Positions 33,609 through 46,406 of a stretch of DNA of 64,000 nucleotides are shown here, piece after piece (position 1 is the stretch's first letter; each line of letters begins with the position of its first letter). The notes below the pieces were generated by a model. The model was not told where the DNA came from, made no database searches, and worked only from the letters and a program-made list of their open reading frames with translations. The stretch spans positions 142,479,296 through 142,543,295 of the forward strand of contig CM041776.1 in the NCBI GenBank assembly GCA_023374045.1. The letters run 5' to 3'. A program made the translations under genes and the position numbers. This stretch comes from Limonium bicolor (taxonomy: Eukaryota > Streptophyta > Magnoliopsida > Caryophyllales > Plumbaginaceae).

Positions 33609-33645
33609 CTCTACCCCCCTTAAAAATGATTACGCCCACGTAATC
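33609..33645 (-). other. Stem-loop plus purine tract (G)
   Basis: On the minus strand GATTACG-TGGG-CGTAATC (33645-33628) is followed by ATTTTTAAGGGGGGTAGAG. Same design as after pol in B, with a different stem. Confidence 0.7.
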
Positions 33646-36508
33646 TATGAATATATTATCTTGAAGTAATAAGTTCAAGATGTTCCACTCCAGTGGAATT
33701 ATTTGTGCACTAATGTGCTACATATTACATTACTCCTTTTCTCTAGGGTCGGGCTTTAGCCCCTCTGGCTATACTGCCTATCTCGGTTAGGTGTATGTAT
33801 ATTCATATACGGTTTGATCGGGAGATGTAAACACATCGTTTGTTTTCCCCAAACCTGCTAAGTACGTCAAACTTAAGTAATATGGGCCCACTCGCTCCGC
33901 AAGCAGTATGCCCAACTACTTTATGGTTAGTTTACCCCTTTTAGGTAGTAGTTTCATGACGGTTTCTACTCCTCGTGACGGTGTTTTCTACACGGTCTTT
34001 CATAATTATGGGAATGGAGTAAATTATTTCACTGTGTGATATCGTTTGTCACACACGCTTATTATTTCAACTAGCTATTCTATTCAGTCTTCCTGAATTC
34101 TATACATGCTCATGGTATATCCCCAAGAGTTCATGCCACCCTACCGAACTAACCTTCGGTGTAAGGGTTGTCGAGATATGGTCTAGCATCTATTGCTTGC
34201 AGTAATTTCCCTAAAATTTCAAAACGAGTCTGATATGCACAACTAACTGGCGCCTCATGACTCCAAGTTATTTCCTTCTGGGATGAGTTCGTTCCTTAGG
34301 TACCTTATAGGTCCTCTTTTACTGGTGTGAACTCGTATCCCTCGTGTGTTGGTATTTATTGTCCACACATATGGTTCATCCCTGTACTCCATTAGGGGAA
34401 TCCATTGGTTTATCTAATCTTCCACGTTCTACTTCTCACCAACATAATTCTGTTAACAGTTATCACAATGGTCGCTTGTTGCGCACCATGTACCAGTCGA
34501 TTAGACGGTTAGCCGCTATTGCGGTTTGCATGGAGTATCTAATCTGCAGCTTAGAGTATCTCTTGTAATGCTCACTTTTGCCTTTCGTCTGTTGTAAACA
34601 TACAATACGACTGTGGGTTTTAGCTTGGCCTTTGTTTTCTGTACAACCCTAATTGATATTATCATACTAACGTTTTATGGCTTGAGCATGAGGTATTATT
34701 GTTTAATGCGACATCATCGCAGCGCTCTCAGCGCATTATATAGCTCTTTCTGTGCCCCCCCTTTTTGGGTAGCATCTATAACCCTACAAAGGTTTCTCTG
34801 ATATGACTTCCTAAGATACCACAATTCCTCTACTCATTCATGGGTTCACCTCGCCTTTACCATAAATTAGGCTTTGGCTTATTCGTTTACTAAAATCCTC
34901 AAAACTTGTATTCTAACTCCTCCACTTTGGAGTTGCGACCTTATGTCATTTTATTATCAAGCTATCCTTGATTTTATTTTATTTTTTTGTTTTTCTAACC
35001 TTATTAGTTTGACTGAGATTTCTCTCACCAATTCATGGTTTACCTAGTCAGGATTCCATTCACTGACTTAGACACAGAGTTGATTTCCTCCTGGGTCCTT
35101 ACACTACTTGTTTACATACATGGGGTACCATACTGATACATTACTACTTACCTAACTAACTTAGTGTAAGTTTTGTCAGGCCCACAAGCTCCTAGGAGTG
35201 TGGACGTCCCATGTCTCGTTTAGTGCACTCGTAGTGTTCGCACCTGGTGATTATCATGCTCTTAGTCCTGGTAATTCATGTTGGAGTAACTAGACTGCCA
35301 ATTCTTAACTTTTAGTGTTAGAATGGCCCTAGAGGGTTCTCTGGGTTCTATGGGTTCCCTTATTAATGTATATTTTCCTTACCTTCTCTAAGATAGGTGT
35401 TCGTGACTTATGGTAGTCCCGTTAGTCTGATATTAATCAGTACTTGTGATTCATCACCCTTTTTTTCCTAGTTTTGGGTCATTTTGGTGGTACTAAGGGT
35501 ATCCTTCCGTAGGCCTATGCCATACGATATTCAGGTTCAGTGCTTATTCTGATAATTAAACGATTGTTGGTCTTGCTATTTAATTTAATCCTAGTTGGTT
35601 ATAATACTTTCTTCTAAGGTTATAATTGGATACCCACAACTTAGTGGGTTCCTCTTATCATCGCTCTTCACTATGTAGTCCTTACCATTATTCAACTCGT
35701 ATTCCCTCCATCCTCTTTGAGGTAACGGTATCCTCTGCCCTCGATAAATTCATTGTTTAGTTAATATCCACTGCCCTCTGTACGAGAGTCTAGTAGCACT
35801 ATGGATACACAACACATCCGGTGTGTGTGGTGCGGGCATAACATCGGCCCCTTTATTGCACGTTCGCATCTGCCTAATCTTTTTTTTTACAACTCCAAAA
35901 TAGTTTGCCATAACGATACTTGTCTATTATTTTCATCCACTCAATCGGATAGGTTTTATTTAGAGTCTTGGCTCATATAGCTCACTTCTTGCCCTCTGGC
36001 AATGTTCAATGGTAGTGGTTTAACCACAAGTGTCGCGCACTCCCTAAATATGGTTATGCTGGTCCTGAAGACTCGACACTCCCTACCGGTAATGATTGAC
36101 ATTCAATGTCTATACCGGCACTGGGTTAGGCTTGTAGGCACTAATTATCGTTATTCTCATTTACTCCCCTTTTCATACTCTACTAAATGGTGTATTATTT
36201 TCAGGTTTAATGGTCAGACCGGCTAGGTCTTCCTGAGGTTTATCGACCTCAAACCCAAGGGTTTCATACCCCTGCCCTTAAGAAGGCTATGTCCTGCTTT
36301 ATTGCATTACAGACTCACTTAAAGTTTAATGTTTATTGGTAACCACCTGGACCACTACGTCCTTTAGGGTTAGTTTACCGTCGCTGCACTTGCTGTAGCA
36401 AGTGCGCAAGGTAGGTTGAAATTTAATGCTTTGGTTAATGTGGCAATTGCAGTGGCAAGTGCGCCATGCAGACTGAGCCACCGGTACGGTGTGTTAGTGC
36501 AGTGCTAT

Positions 36509-39500
36509 TGTAACACCCCAACTCAATCCAAATGTGGTCTCGCAACTTAACAGCATATATATATACATGTCACAGTGGAATTCTTTACACTCCAGGACCT
36601 TGCCACGGTCTGACTACAGAATATACCGAACATTAGCACATAACAACCTTAACCAAATACATATTCTTCTTACAACCCTCTCACATCCTATACATCTTAC
36701 TAACTCGATTGCCATACGAGTGTACATGCACAACTCGTAGGCCACACTTAATCCTTAACACTTGTATCATCTTCTTACTCCCGCGACGGCCGCCTCCTGC
36801 TGTACACCTGTGTAGTAAAAACAGCCCCCAAAGGGGGTCAGCACGAATGCTGGTACGATCCTCTCATGGCCCCCAAGCTAACGTGGCTACGACGACTAAT
36901 TGTCGATAGCATGGAGGTTGATTAGATGCACAACATAATAGTAAGTGCAGTAAACAACAAACCAACAATGAACAATCAAAATTCACACACAATGAACGAC
37001 TTAAATGTGTTCCCTTAATTAGAGAGTTATTTATTTAACTCCTTAAGTAATGTTCCATCTTAACCTGAGTCCATCCTTATCTCACCTCAATCTTAGTCTT
37101 AACTTAATCTTAGAAACAACCATCCTTTAATAAGGAGTGGATGTAGCTTATCTTAATCTTAATAATACAAACCATCCTTTAAAGAGGAATGGTTGCAACT
37201 CATCTTAACCTTACCTTAATCTTAATCTCAACTTAATCTCAGAATACAAACCGTTCCTGGAAGGGAATGGTTGTAGCTTAATTCGAACCTGGGATTTAGG
37301 TGATCCCACCGCACCATCTTAATGCCACCTACTCTGGACGGGAGTCCAGCGTAGCTGAGCCGGCAACCGGCCCTAGGCTACAAGTCCGAAGACAAGTCCT
37401 TAAGCGGAGGGCGGATCTGATTCAGATACCGTCCCCCTTTTTCCTTAGCATGCATGACCGGAGATCGGTCCCGGGTTTCCTCACTCAAGTTCCAGTTAGT
37501 AATAGTCTCAAGACCATGTTTGTTGGTTAACCTCTTTCGGTTTATATCAACCCATATTAGGGAGCATTCCTTAGTCTCACTCAATTCCTTACTAAACGTT
37601 GGTTAGTAAGTTCCCACGATATGTTGTGTTAGTTTTCAAACATCACACAACAATACAATAATCATAATATTTCGGTTGCATGCTTTATCTTGTTTAGTGA
37701 GCACACAAAACAAATAGCACACAAGCCGAGGGACACCTCGTTAGCAAGCAGGTCACAAGAAGAACTGTACCGTTCACCGTTGGTCGTTCGGTTGCTTACT
37801 CTCTTCCGGAGTCCAAACTCCCAAGTCCTAAAACATTCATTCAGTTTTAGGTTGTTAATCACTTAACTTAATCCAACTTACTTAACTTACTTAACCCTTA
37901 ATGATTCCCACCTAACACCTCTTAAGTCTTACAACTTAATCTTACAACTTAACCTTAAACTTTTAAGTTTATACTTAACTTAACTTAATCCCTTAAGTTC
38001 TTAGGGTCCTAATCATTACCACCCTACCAAAGGTACACCTTATTTCCTATTACCATCCTTAGAATTCAAAATTTCTTTTTTTTTATTTTTAGGCTCGACC
38101 GAACTTCCGACCGACCTTACCTAAGGTCGGTCCATTCCAGAACATTACGCTTGAAAATTCTACCCCGACCGACCTTGCAAGTCCGGTCCCAAGGTCGGTC
38201 CATTCCCGAGAGTTTCCCCGTGGGATATTTAAGCCCGACCGAACTTGCCAAGTTCGGTCCCATATTCGGTCAATTCCAGAGACTCAATTCCTTCACAAAT
38301 TACAAGCCCGACCGAACTTGCAAGTCCGGTCCCCAAGTTCGGTCGGTTCCAGAAATTTCTCCGGCAGTGTAAACTGAGCTCGACCGACCTTGCAGTTCCG
38401 GTCCCAAGGTCGGTCGGCTCCAGAACCTTATTTCTAAATTCCCATTTGACCAAACTTCTCCACAAGTTCCCCCATGTGTCCTAATACCATTTAGGCACTT
38501 AAACTCACCTTAGAACTTCCACCAAACTCTCCAAAACAACTTCCAAAGATCTTCTCAAACATTTACTAAATTCTTACAAACACTCCTTACATTTGTCATA
38601 TAATTCCTTACATTTCCAACATGTACATTTTGTCTAAAACGTTAACTATCCCAAGTGTTTCTTCAACCCATATAACTCCTCCTTAACCTCATTGCACTCC
38701 ATCTTGCTAGTTAAACCTTCCAAGGTCATCTTGCATGTCCATGCACAATTCTCTTCTTTTCATTTGTTATTCATCACTCCTAAACTCTTGAGCTTACTTA
38801 TACATTCTTTTATTCACTTACTCACCTTCCTCATGATCACACGCTCTTTTACATTCCTAGTCATTTTCCTTGACGTTTGAATACATTCTCCCACACCTTT
38901 CTCTTCCATCACCTAAGTCCACTTATTACAATCTAAACTAAACCTCATTAGTCCTCTACTAACATCATCACACTTGCACAAGCTATCCAAACTCCTCATT
39001 GTTTTATTCTCTAGTTCATACCTAAATCACCTTAAAGCATTATACACCTTTCCATCCAAATTTCGCCATAGCTCCTCTAGTATCTTATCATGCCCAAGCA
39101 AATTATTTTTCCTCATTCAACCATCTCACACACATCAAGTTCTTTCTCATCATATCTCATCACCCCAAATCAACTCATCACAACAAACTCAATATATTGC
39201 AATAATCTTAAATTGCATAGCACTAAGGCTCTTAAATGGCATGGCTCTTAGGCCCTTAAATAACTTAAACTTAAACACTGAATTTCCCACATATAAAAGC
39301 CTTCAACCTGAAAATACACCCATCAATCTCATGGTAGATATAATGCTCTTAAAATCCGTCTCAAACTTATATTACTAACTCATTCCCATTGGCTCCTTAG
39401 TCACAAGTTCACAAGTTATTTAAGTTCTTTTTTCAGGTTATATAACCCAATACACAATGTAAGCTCTAAGCCACATTGGTACCCACCTAAACTCATCCCT

Positions 39501-40836
39501 TAAAACTTAAACCACCATTAGGTAAGCATTTTACCTTGTTTTCTCAAGCTTATCTTAACTTCCTCCTTAGACCTTCTTCTTGCATGAATCTCGGCCACCA
39601 CTTAAATTCCCCTTGCCAATGTTCTAATCAATATTCAATGACTCATATGAGTACTAAACAATACACTAACCTCAAGGAATGAAAACCTAGGTTAGAAATG
39701 TGTTCTAAGGCATAAAAGTGGATGATTACCTTTGAAGTCTCAAAGTAGACTTGAGCATTGAATGAAATAGGACCTCCACTAGTCCTTGGTGAATAAATAA
39801 AGCTAGAACAAGGCATAAAAACAAAGCCCCATGAGAAGGAATTTTCGGTCATGTAGAAGAAGTGGTGGAAACATGGTTTTTCTTACATTTTCTTTACCTT
39901 AAGAGAATGGAGAAGCCAATGAGCTCTTCAAACTTGATTTTCCTCCATCAATGGAGTTTTCCCATGGCACCAAACTTGAGCTTTGAAAGATTTGAAAAGA
40001 TAGAAAGATAGGTCTTGGCCTAACTAAGAGAAATCTATACTTAGTTTTTGATTTGGAGCAAAGATGAACTCTTGGTGAGCATTTGAAGGTGGAGCACCCA
40101 TGGATGAAGCTCTCTCGGTTTTGGAGCAAGAGAAGGGAAGAAGAAACCGTGGGAAGAATGGAAATGAAGAGAGAGAAGAAGAAAAGTGGGCTAATATAAG
40201 ATATTTGCTTTAATAAGGCAAATAGTACTCCTTTTACTTATCTCTTCTTTTCTTCCTTATTTGACTACTTATGGTGACTCATCCTCCCTTAGAAAACCGG
40301 CCCCCTATCTTAAATAAGGCTAGTCATGGTCTTTGTTGACCAACTAATTAGCTTATATTGATTAAAACTTAAACTAGTCACTATTTGGCACTATTCACTA
40401 ATTAGTGCACATATTTATGAAATTTTTGATTTCCCATTGATTTAGGCTTCCTAATGTGATACTAATTAGTACACATGTTGATTAAAGAGTAATGATCGAC
40501 ATTTAGCCACTCAAAACTCAATTCTAAGACAATTTCTCAAAAATGTGCTTTAAGACTTCTTAAAGCACATTTTGTGTTTTAACTTGTTTTCGAGCTTGGT
40601 TTTCTTTGTTAATTGATTTAAAATGTCCATTAGCATATTACTAAAGTCTTATCATGATTTTGGGTACTCACCCAAGTCTCTCCAAGCTTAGAGCACATTT
40701 TTGCCCTAATTGCCCTTAAGGCACTTTTTGTGTTTTCCTTGGTTTAAATTGTCTGCCAATCTTTATAAGGCATATTCTAGCCTTACTACATCATAATTTG
40801 ATGTTTACTTAGCATACTTAGGTTTGAGGTATTTCA
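36509..40836 (-). repeat. 3' LTR of element F
   Basis: 4328 bp. On the minus strand it starts TGAAATACCTCAAACC and ends GGTGTTACA. It aligns by eye with the LTRs C and C'. It contains the CCCCC-TTT-GGGGG hairpin (36825-36837) and a stem AGCA-TTCG-TGCT next to it. No primer site lies beyond 36509, and a polypurine tract precedes it on the minus strand. The possible target duplication is GCTAT (36504-36508). Confidence 0.88.
38096..38423. repeat. Inverted-repeat array in LTR F (CGACCGAACTTG / CAAGTTCGGTCG)
   Basis: Five units of about 65 bp with spacer CCATTCCAGA or close variants. The arms resemble those of element E, although F and E have different LTR families. Confidence 0.88.
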
Positions 40837-40853
40837 ATCTACCCCCCTTAAAA
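40837..40853 (-). promoter_or_regulatory. Polypurine tract of element F
   Basis: The minus strand reads ATTTTAAGGGGGGTAGAT directly against the LTR, preceded by GGGGACAAAG. Confidence 0.88.
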
Positions 40854-42475
40854 TAACTTTGTCCCCAAAGTTCCCATGCACCTTATCTTATTAGGATACA
40901 TATCTTACCTCATTCCTCAGATCATATAGATCATACTTCTGTATACTTAATCTCATTGGATCATTAGATCTGCCATATTCTTATACTTAAATATCACACA
41001 ACATGCTTAAGCATGTATAGCACTAAAAATTCTCCTTGTTTCTTTTGATGATTAAAACATTCACATAATTTCCAACGTATTCTCCCATGTCACCGGTCCG
41101 TAGACAATGGCTCATTCGTCCTCGTCACCATGGGCCAGAATACAAAACACTCTGCTCTCCCCATGTCACCGGTCCGAAGATAAAGGCTCGTGCGTCCTCG
41201 ACTTCATGGGCGAGACTCAGTAAAAAGGTAATCCTTTTTACGAGGTCATGTGAGGAATAATTCCTCTAATTAAAAATACAATCAGCTCCAATTTCATTTT
41301 ATCCTAAGGCCTCTATCCATAGTGTGATTTAATTGTGACCACTGGTAGGGAGTTTCAGGAATCATCCAACCCTGATGTGATCAGCATCAGTGTAGAACTA
41401 TCCTTCCACCCCAATTTGTGTTCGGTTTCCCTTGATCCCTAGAAAATCAAGTTCCACCTCCCACGTCATTTTCAAACATCCAAATAATTCACTCATGTCC
41501 AATTTTCTATCTTTTTAGTTCTTCTAATCATAATCAATACATCTCCAAAGTGTGGACTCATTCCATCAAACATTCCTAATTCATCTCTTAGTAATTACCT
41601 CAAGACTTAAATTCCTACTAAATTCTATATCAGTCTCATACCAACTTCCACTGTCTCATACCACATAGCATTACTATTTCCTAACTCATAATCATATCAA
41701 ATTGTATCTCATAATGTTATCTTATTCTTATCTCCCACATAGTCTCATATTGACTCATACCTCATATATTCTTATTTCTTAAGTCTCCTTAATCCTCTTC
41801 CTTAATTCTCTTAACTTGTACTCACACCAGAGTTAACAAGATAGGTACTTAATATGTATGGTATTCACATCTTCTGTGTGCAATAACCATGATTTATCTC
41901 AAAATGTTTATGTAAAACATATTCTCAAATTATTTTGTGCTATGCACACCGTAGTTATGTACTCAGTACACAAAATACGCTAAGCGGTTTTCGCTCTACC
42001 CCCTTAAAATGGATTACGCCCACGTAATCAGCGTTACATCATCTTTGAACATAAGTTCAAGATGTCTAATTCTCACCAAGCATTCTAGCTTCCACGTCAT
42101 CTATCTTACTTATAATTCGATCAGAAATGACTTAGTCTCTGTATCGAGGATTCTTAACGGTACTTATACCGTTTCCTTAACTTAGTTTGGTCTAATCTCA
42201 AAGGTAGTGGTCTGCTAGCTTCCGCTGCGCGACTCTGATAATCTTAGGCTTAATTGTCTCAATGGACACGTGTTATCTTTATATATACACGGCCTTATTG
42301 AGTTGTAACTCGTCTACCCATTCTCCTTGCAGATCTTATGCTCATACTCTTAGTATTTTCTCGAATGTCTAAATTGTTCCCCTCAACTGACCTTTGGTCT
42401 GAGGATGATTCTTAATCTGAAAATACTGTTTAGTGCTTATTGCGCTTTACAGTTTAATCTCTTACATCATAAGAT
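40854..42475 (-). pseudogene. 3' untranslated region and decayed integrase of element F
   Basis: 41994-42029 carries the purine tract and the stem GATTACG / CGTAATC on the minus strand. At 42408-42372 the minus strand still reads HPQTKGQLRGTI, close to HPQTDGQSERTI of integrase. Down to about 42283 it continues with a TFEKILRV..GEWVDELQLNKA stretch matching the integrase core of B, with stops. The remaining pol lies in or beyond the assembly gap. Between integrase and purine tract about 400 bp remain against about 800 bp in B, so part is deleted. Confidence 0.72.
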
Positions 42476-42975
42476 NNNNNNNNNNNNNNNNNNNNNNNNN
42501 NNNNNNNNNNNNNNNNNNNNNNNNNNNNNNNNNNNNNNNNNNNNNNNNNNNNNNNNNNNNNNNNNNNNNNNNNNNNNNNNNNNNNNNNNNNNNNNNNNNN
42601 NNNNNNNNNNNNNNNNNNNNNNNNNNNNNNNNNNNNNNNNNNNNNNNNNNNNNNNNNNNNNNNNNNNNNNNNNNNNNNNNNNNNNNNNNNNNNNNNNNNN
42701 NNNNNNNNNNNNNNNNNNNNNNNNNNNNNNNNNNNNNNNNNNNNNNNNNNNNNNNNNNNNNNNNNNNNNNNNNNNNNNNNNNNNNNNNNNNNNNNNNNNN
42801 NNNNNNNNNNNNNNNNNNNNNNNNNNNNNNNNNNNNNNNNNNNNNNNNNNNNNNNNNNNNNNNNNNNNNNNNNNNNNNNNNNNNNNNNNNNNNNNNNNNN
42901 NNNNNNNNNNNNNNNNNNNNNNNNNNNNNNNNNNNNNNNNNNNNNNNNNNNNNNNNNNNNNNNNNNNNNNNNNNN
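42476..42975. other. Assembly gap of 500 N
   Basis: Exactly 500 N, the usual placeholder for unknown size. It separates the minus-strand pol of F from the + strand pol of E, so the order and distance of the two sides are not proven. Confidence 0.99.
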
Positions 42976-45900
42976 GCCAGACTTCGTGGTCACTCTCCCG
43001 TCGGAAGAGCGGATCAGGTGTACCCGCTACTACCGAGATGCTGTTGTTCGAATCATGGATGAGGAGTTTCCGATCGACTTGATAGAGTTCGACGGACTAG
43101 GTTTTGATGTGATTGTCGGGATGAACTGGTTGGAGCGGTACAAGGGTAGAATCCTATGTGCCGAGCATCGACTGCTTCTTCGGAGTCCATCTGGGGTTAC
43201 TATATCATACCGCCAGAGGCCCAAGGAGCCTTGACACAGATCATCACCGCCATGGCCATGTATCGTGAGTTACGACGAGGAAATGATGTATACCTCTGCT
43301 ATGTCCAGGACATAGAGAGAGACCCTGAGTTTAGCCCAGATGTGCCGGTAGTGTCGGAGTTTCCTGATGTATTTCCTAAGGAACTGCCGGGCATGCCGCC
43401 AGCACGAGAGGTTGAGTTTGAGATTGACTTAGTTCCGGGCACCGGACCCATTGCGAAAGCACCTTATCGTATGGCTCCAGCAGAGATGACAGAGCTCAAG
43501 GAGCAGCTGAGAGACCTACTCGACAAGGGCTTTATCCGCCCTAGTGTTTCACCATGGGGAGCGCCGGTCCTCTTCGTGAAGAAGAAGGACGGTAGCCTCC
43601 GCCTGTGTATTGATTATCGGGAGCTGAATGCTGTTACGGTGAAGAACCGTTACCCTTTGCCACGCATCGACGATCTATTTGATCAGCTGAGGGGAGCATC
43701 AGTATTCTCCAAGATAGACCTACGTTCCGGATACCACCAGATTGCCATCCGTGACAATGATATCGAAAAGACAGCATTCAGAACTAGGTATGGGCATTAT
43801 GAGTTCACAGTTATGCCGTTTGGCTTGTCAAATGCACCAGCAAAGTTCATGGACTTAATGAACCGTTTGTTCCAAGATCAGTTGGACAAATCAGTGGTAG
43901 TCTTCATCGATGACATACTTGTGTATTCGAAATCGAGAGGTGAGCATGAAAGCCACCTGAGAGATGTATTGCAAACATTGAGAAAGAATCAGCTGTATGC
44001 TAAATTTTCTAAGTGTGAATTTTGGTTGAACCAAGTATCATTTCTTGGACAGGTGATTTCTGAGGCCGGGATCGCTGTTGATCCGGCAAAGATAGATGCA
44101 GTGCGCACCTGGCCTAGGCCGAAGACAGTTACCGATATCAGGAGCTTCCTCGGTCTGGCAGGTTACTATAGGAGGTTTGTGAAGGACTTCTCCAGTGTCT
44201 CGAAGCCGATGACTTCCTTGATGAAAAGGATGCACCATTCGAGTGGACAGTCGACTGTGAGAGTTCTTTCACGAGTCTCAAGGATGCTCTGACATCTGCA
44301 CCGGTTCTGACATTACCAGACGGTCCAGATGGGTTTGAGGTCTATTGCGACGCATCAGGCAGGGGTATGGGTTGTGTGTTGATGCAACACGGGAAGGTCG
44401 TGGCTTACGCCTCCCGACAGCTGAAGAAGCATGAGGAGAACTACCCTACCCACGACTTAGAATTGGGGGCCATTGTCTTCGCACTGAAGATATGGCGACA
44501 TCATTTGTATGGGGTAAGCGTGACAATCTATTCCGACCATAAGAGTTTGAAATACTTGTTCACTCAGAAAGAGTTGAACATGAGGCAAAGGAGGTGGGTC
44601 GAGTTCTTAAATGATTATGACATCAATTTACAGTATAAGGAGGGTAAGGCAAATGTGGTAGCTGACGCATTGAGTCGCCGAGCACACTCTCTCCATTCGC
44701 TAGTCTCTCATACTGGCTTGGTTGAAGAGGTGCGGAGTGCTCAGATGACGGATCAGTATATGGTGGAGATTAGACAGAAGCTTATTGATGGCACATTCGA
44801 GGGTCAGAAGTACGACTTCAGACTCCACGATGATGACCTGATTAGGCTTAATGGCCGACTGTGTATACCTAGGAGTAGCGCTGAGTTGAAGGAGCGCATA
44901 TTGAGTGAATCCCATTGTTCTACTACTTCGATTCACCCGGAGCTTCAAAGATGTATAAAGGTATGAAAAGATATTTTTGGTGGGCTGGAATGAAAAAGGA
45001 TGTGAATGATTATGTGTTGAGGTGTCTCACTTGTCAGAAGGTCAAGTTTGAGCACCGACGGCCTGGTGGTATGGTGCAGCCAATGCCAGTGCCTGAGTGG
45101 AAGTTCCATGACATATCTATGGACTTCGTGGTAGGGCTTCCGCCTACAAGGGGAGGTCTGAATATGATTTGGGTTGTGGTAGACCGACTGACCAAGGTGG
45201 CTCGATTCATACCGATGAAGGACACCTGGAAAGTGGCTAAGCTTGCAGAGCTCTTCGACAAAGAGATTGTAAGACATCATGGGGTTCCGAAAACGATTGT
45301 ATCTGACAGAGATACCAGATTCCTATCCAGATATTGGAAGTCTACACGAGAGGCACTAGGTACTGAACTGACTGAAATTGAGCACAGCGTTTCACCCACA
45401 GACAGATGGTCAGAGTGAGCGCACCATCCAGACACTTGAGGATATGTTACGTGCATGTGCACTTGACTTTCAGACCAGCTGGATTGATAAGTTACATCTG
45501 ATCGAGTTTAGTTACAACAACAGTTACCATGCTTCGATCAAGATGTCTCCCTTCCAGGCATTGTACGGTAGACCATGCCGCACGCCTTTATGCTGGGATG
45601 AGTCGAGTGAGACGGTCATTATAGGACCAGAGTATCTGGAACAGGTTCAGGCAGAAGTTCGCCAGATCCGGGCTAACATGAGAGCAGCTCAGGATAGACA
45701 GAAGTCGTACGCAGATGTGCGCAGACGTGACCTGGAGTTCGCCGTGGGCGATCAGGTATTTTTGAGAGTATCCCCCATGAAGGGAGTATTTCGTTTTGGC
45801 CAGAAGGGCAAGTTGAGCCCGAAGTATGTGGGTCCTTATGTTGTGACGGAGCGGATCGGCCGGTAGCTTATAGACTTGATTTACCCGCCGAGCTGGGCAA

Positions 45901-46110
45901 GGTACATGATGTATTTCATGTGTCCCAGTTGAAGAAGTATATCTCATCCGTCTCATGTGCTTCAGCCGGAAAGGCTAACCTTAGAGCCGACCATGCGATC
46001 AGTGGAGACTCCCGTACGGATTCTGGATACTAAGACTCGAGACACTCGCCATAAGTCCGTGAGGCTGGTGAAGGTCCTCTGGTCTAACCAGGACGTTGAG
46101 GAGGCCACTT
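42976..46110 (+). pseudogene. pol: Element E pol, 5' end lost in the gap, multiple frameshifts
   Basis: Close relative of B pol. It starts inside protease after the active site (PDFVVTLPSEERIRC) and keeps RT (FIDDILVYS), RNase H, the integrase zinc finger, integrase core and the GPYVVTERI block. Single-base or small indels break the frame near 43232 (RPKEP), 44227 (SLMK), 44937 (SIHP), 45372 (GTEL, with a duplicated ACTG) and 45862 (ERIG). Near 46110 a deletion of about 45 bp, apparently between short CACT/TACT repeats, removes the end of the chromodomain. The codon equivalent to the B stop at 23016 is CGA here. Not functional. Confidence 0.92.
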
Positions 46111-46130
46111 TCTTAGTGTTTATATGTATA

Positions 46131-46165
46131 GGGTACGGGGCGTACCCCTTTTAAGGGGGGTAGAG
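46131..46165 (+). other. Stem-loop plus second purine tract after pol (E)
   Basis: GGGTAC / GTACCC (46131-46136, 46142-46147), then CTTTTAAGGGGGGTAGAG. Same as in B. Confidence 0.75.
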
Positions 46166-46388
46166 CCGTTTCGGTTGTGGATGTGTTCGACATGTATTAT
46201 ATACATTGTCTATGTTATGTTACAGACCGTTGTGTCTGAATGGTATTATGTGGTTTGGACCTTGAGTCCGTTGTGGTGTAAGTATGATGGTAGTGTGGTA
46301 ATGATGTTTTGGAAGTGTTGTGTTATAAGATTTTCCCCGTGTTCTAATATTAAGATATGTGGGAAGTGTGAACTTTGGGGACAAAGTT

Positions 46389-46406
46389 CTTTTAAAGGGG
46401 GTAGAT
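46389..46406 (+). promoter_or_regulatory. Polypurine tract of element E
   Basis: CTTTTAAAGGGGGTAGAT abuts the LTR, preceded by GGGGACAAAG. Confidence 0.88.

Larger units (their letters stand above)
32460..36508 (-). mobile_element. Decayed minus-strand element remnant (G)
   Basis: 32850-32985 matches 41330-41480 of element F by eye (shared words such as CAATTTGTGTTCGGTTTC), and 33609-33645 carries the post-pol purine tract and stem-loop on the minus strand. So this is probably the 3' untranslated and pol-side region of an F-like element. From 33650 to 36508 I find no domain I can name; all frames are short. The LTRs of C and F were inserted at its two ends. Confidence 0.55.

Noticed and set aside
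33650..36508. A second AlkB or gag copy in region G
   Set aside because: I looked for the HxD, RLNLTFRQ and zinc-knuckle patterns on both strands and saw none.
42405..43082. Open frames across the N gap
   Set aside because: They consist of unknown bases and carry no information.
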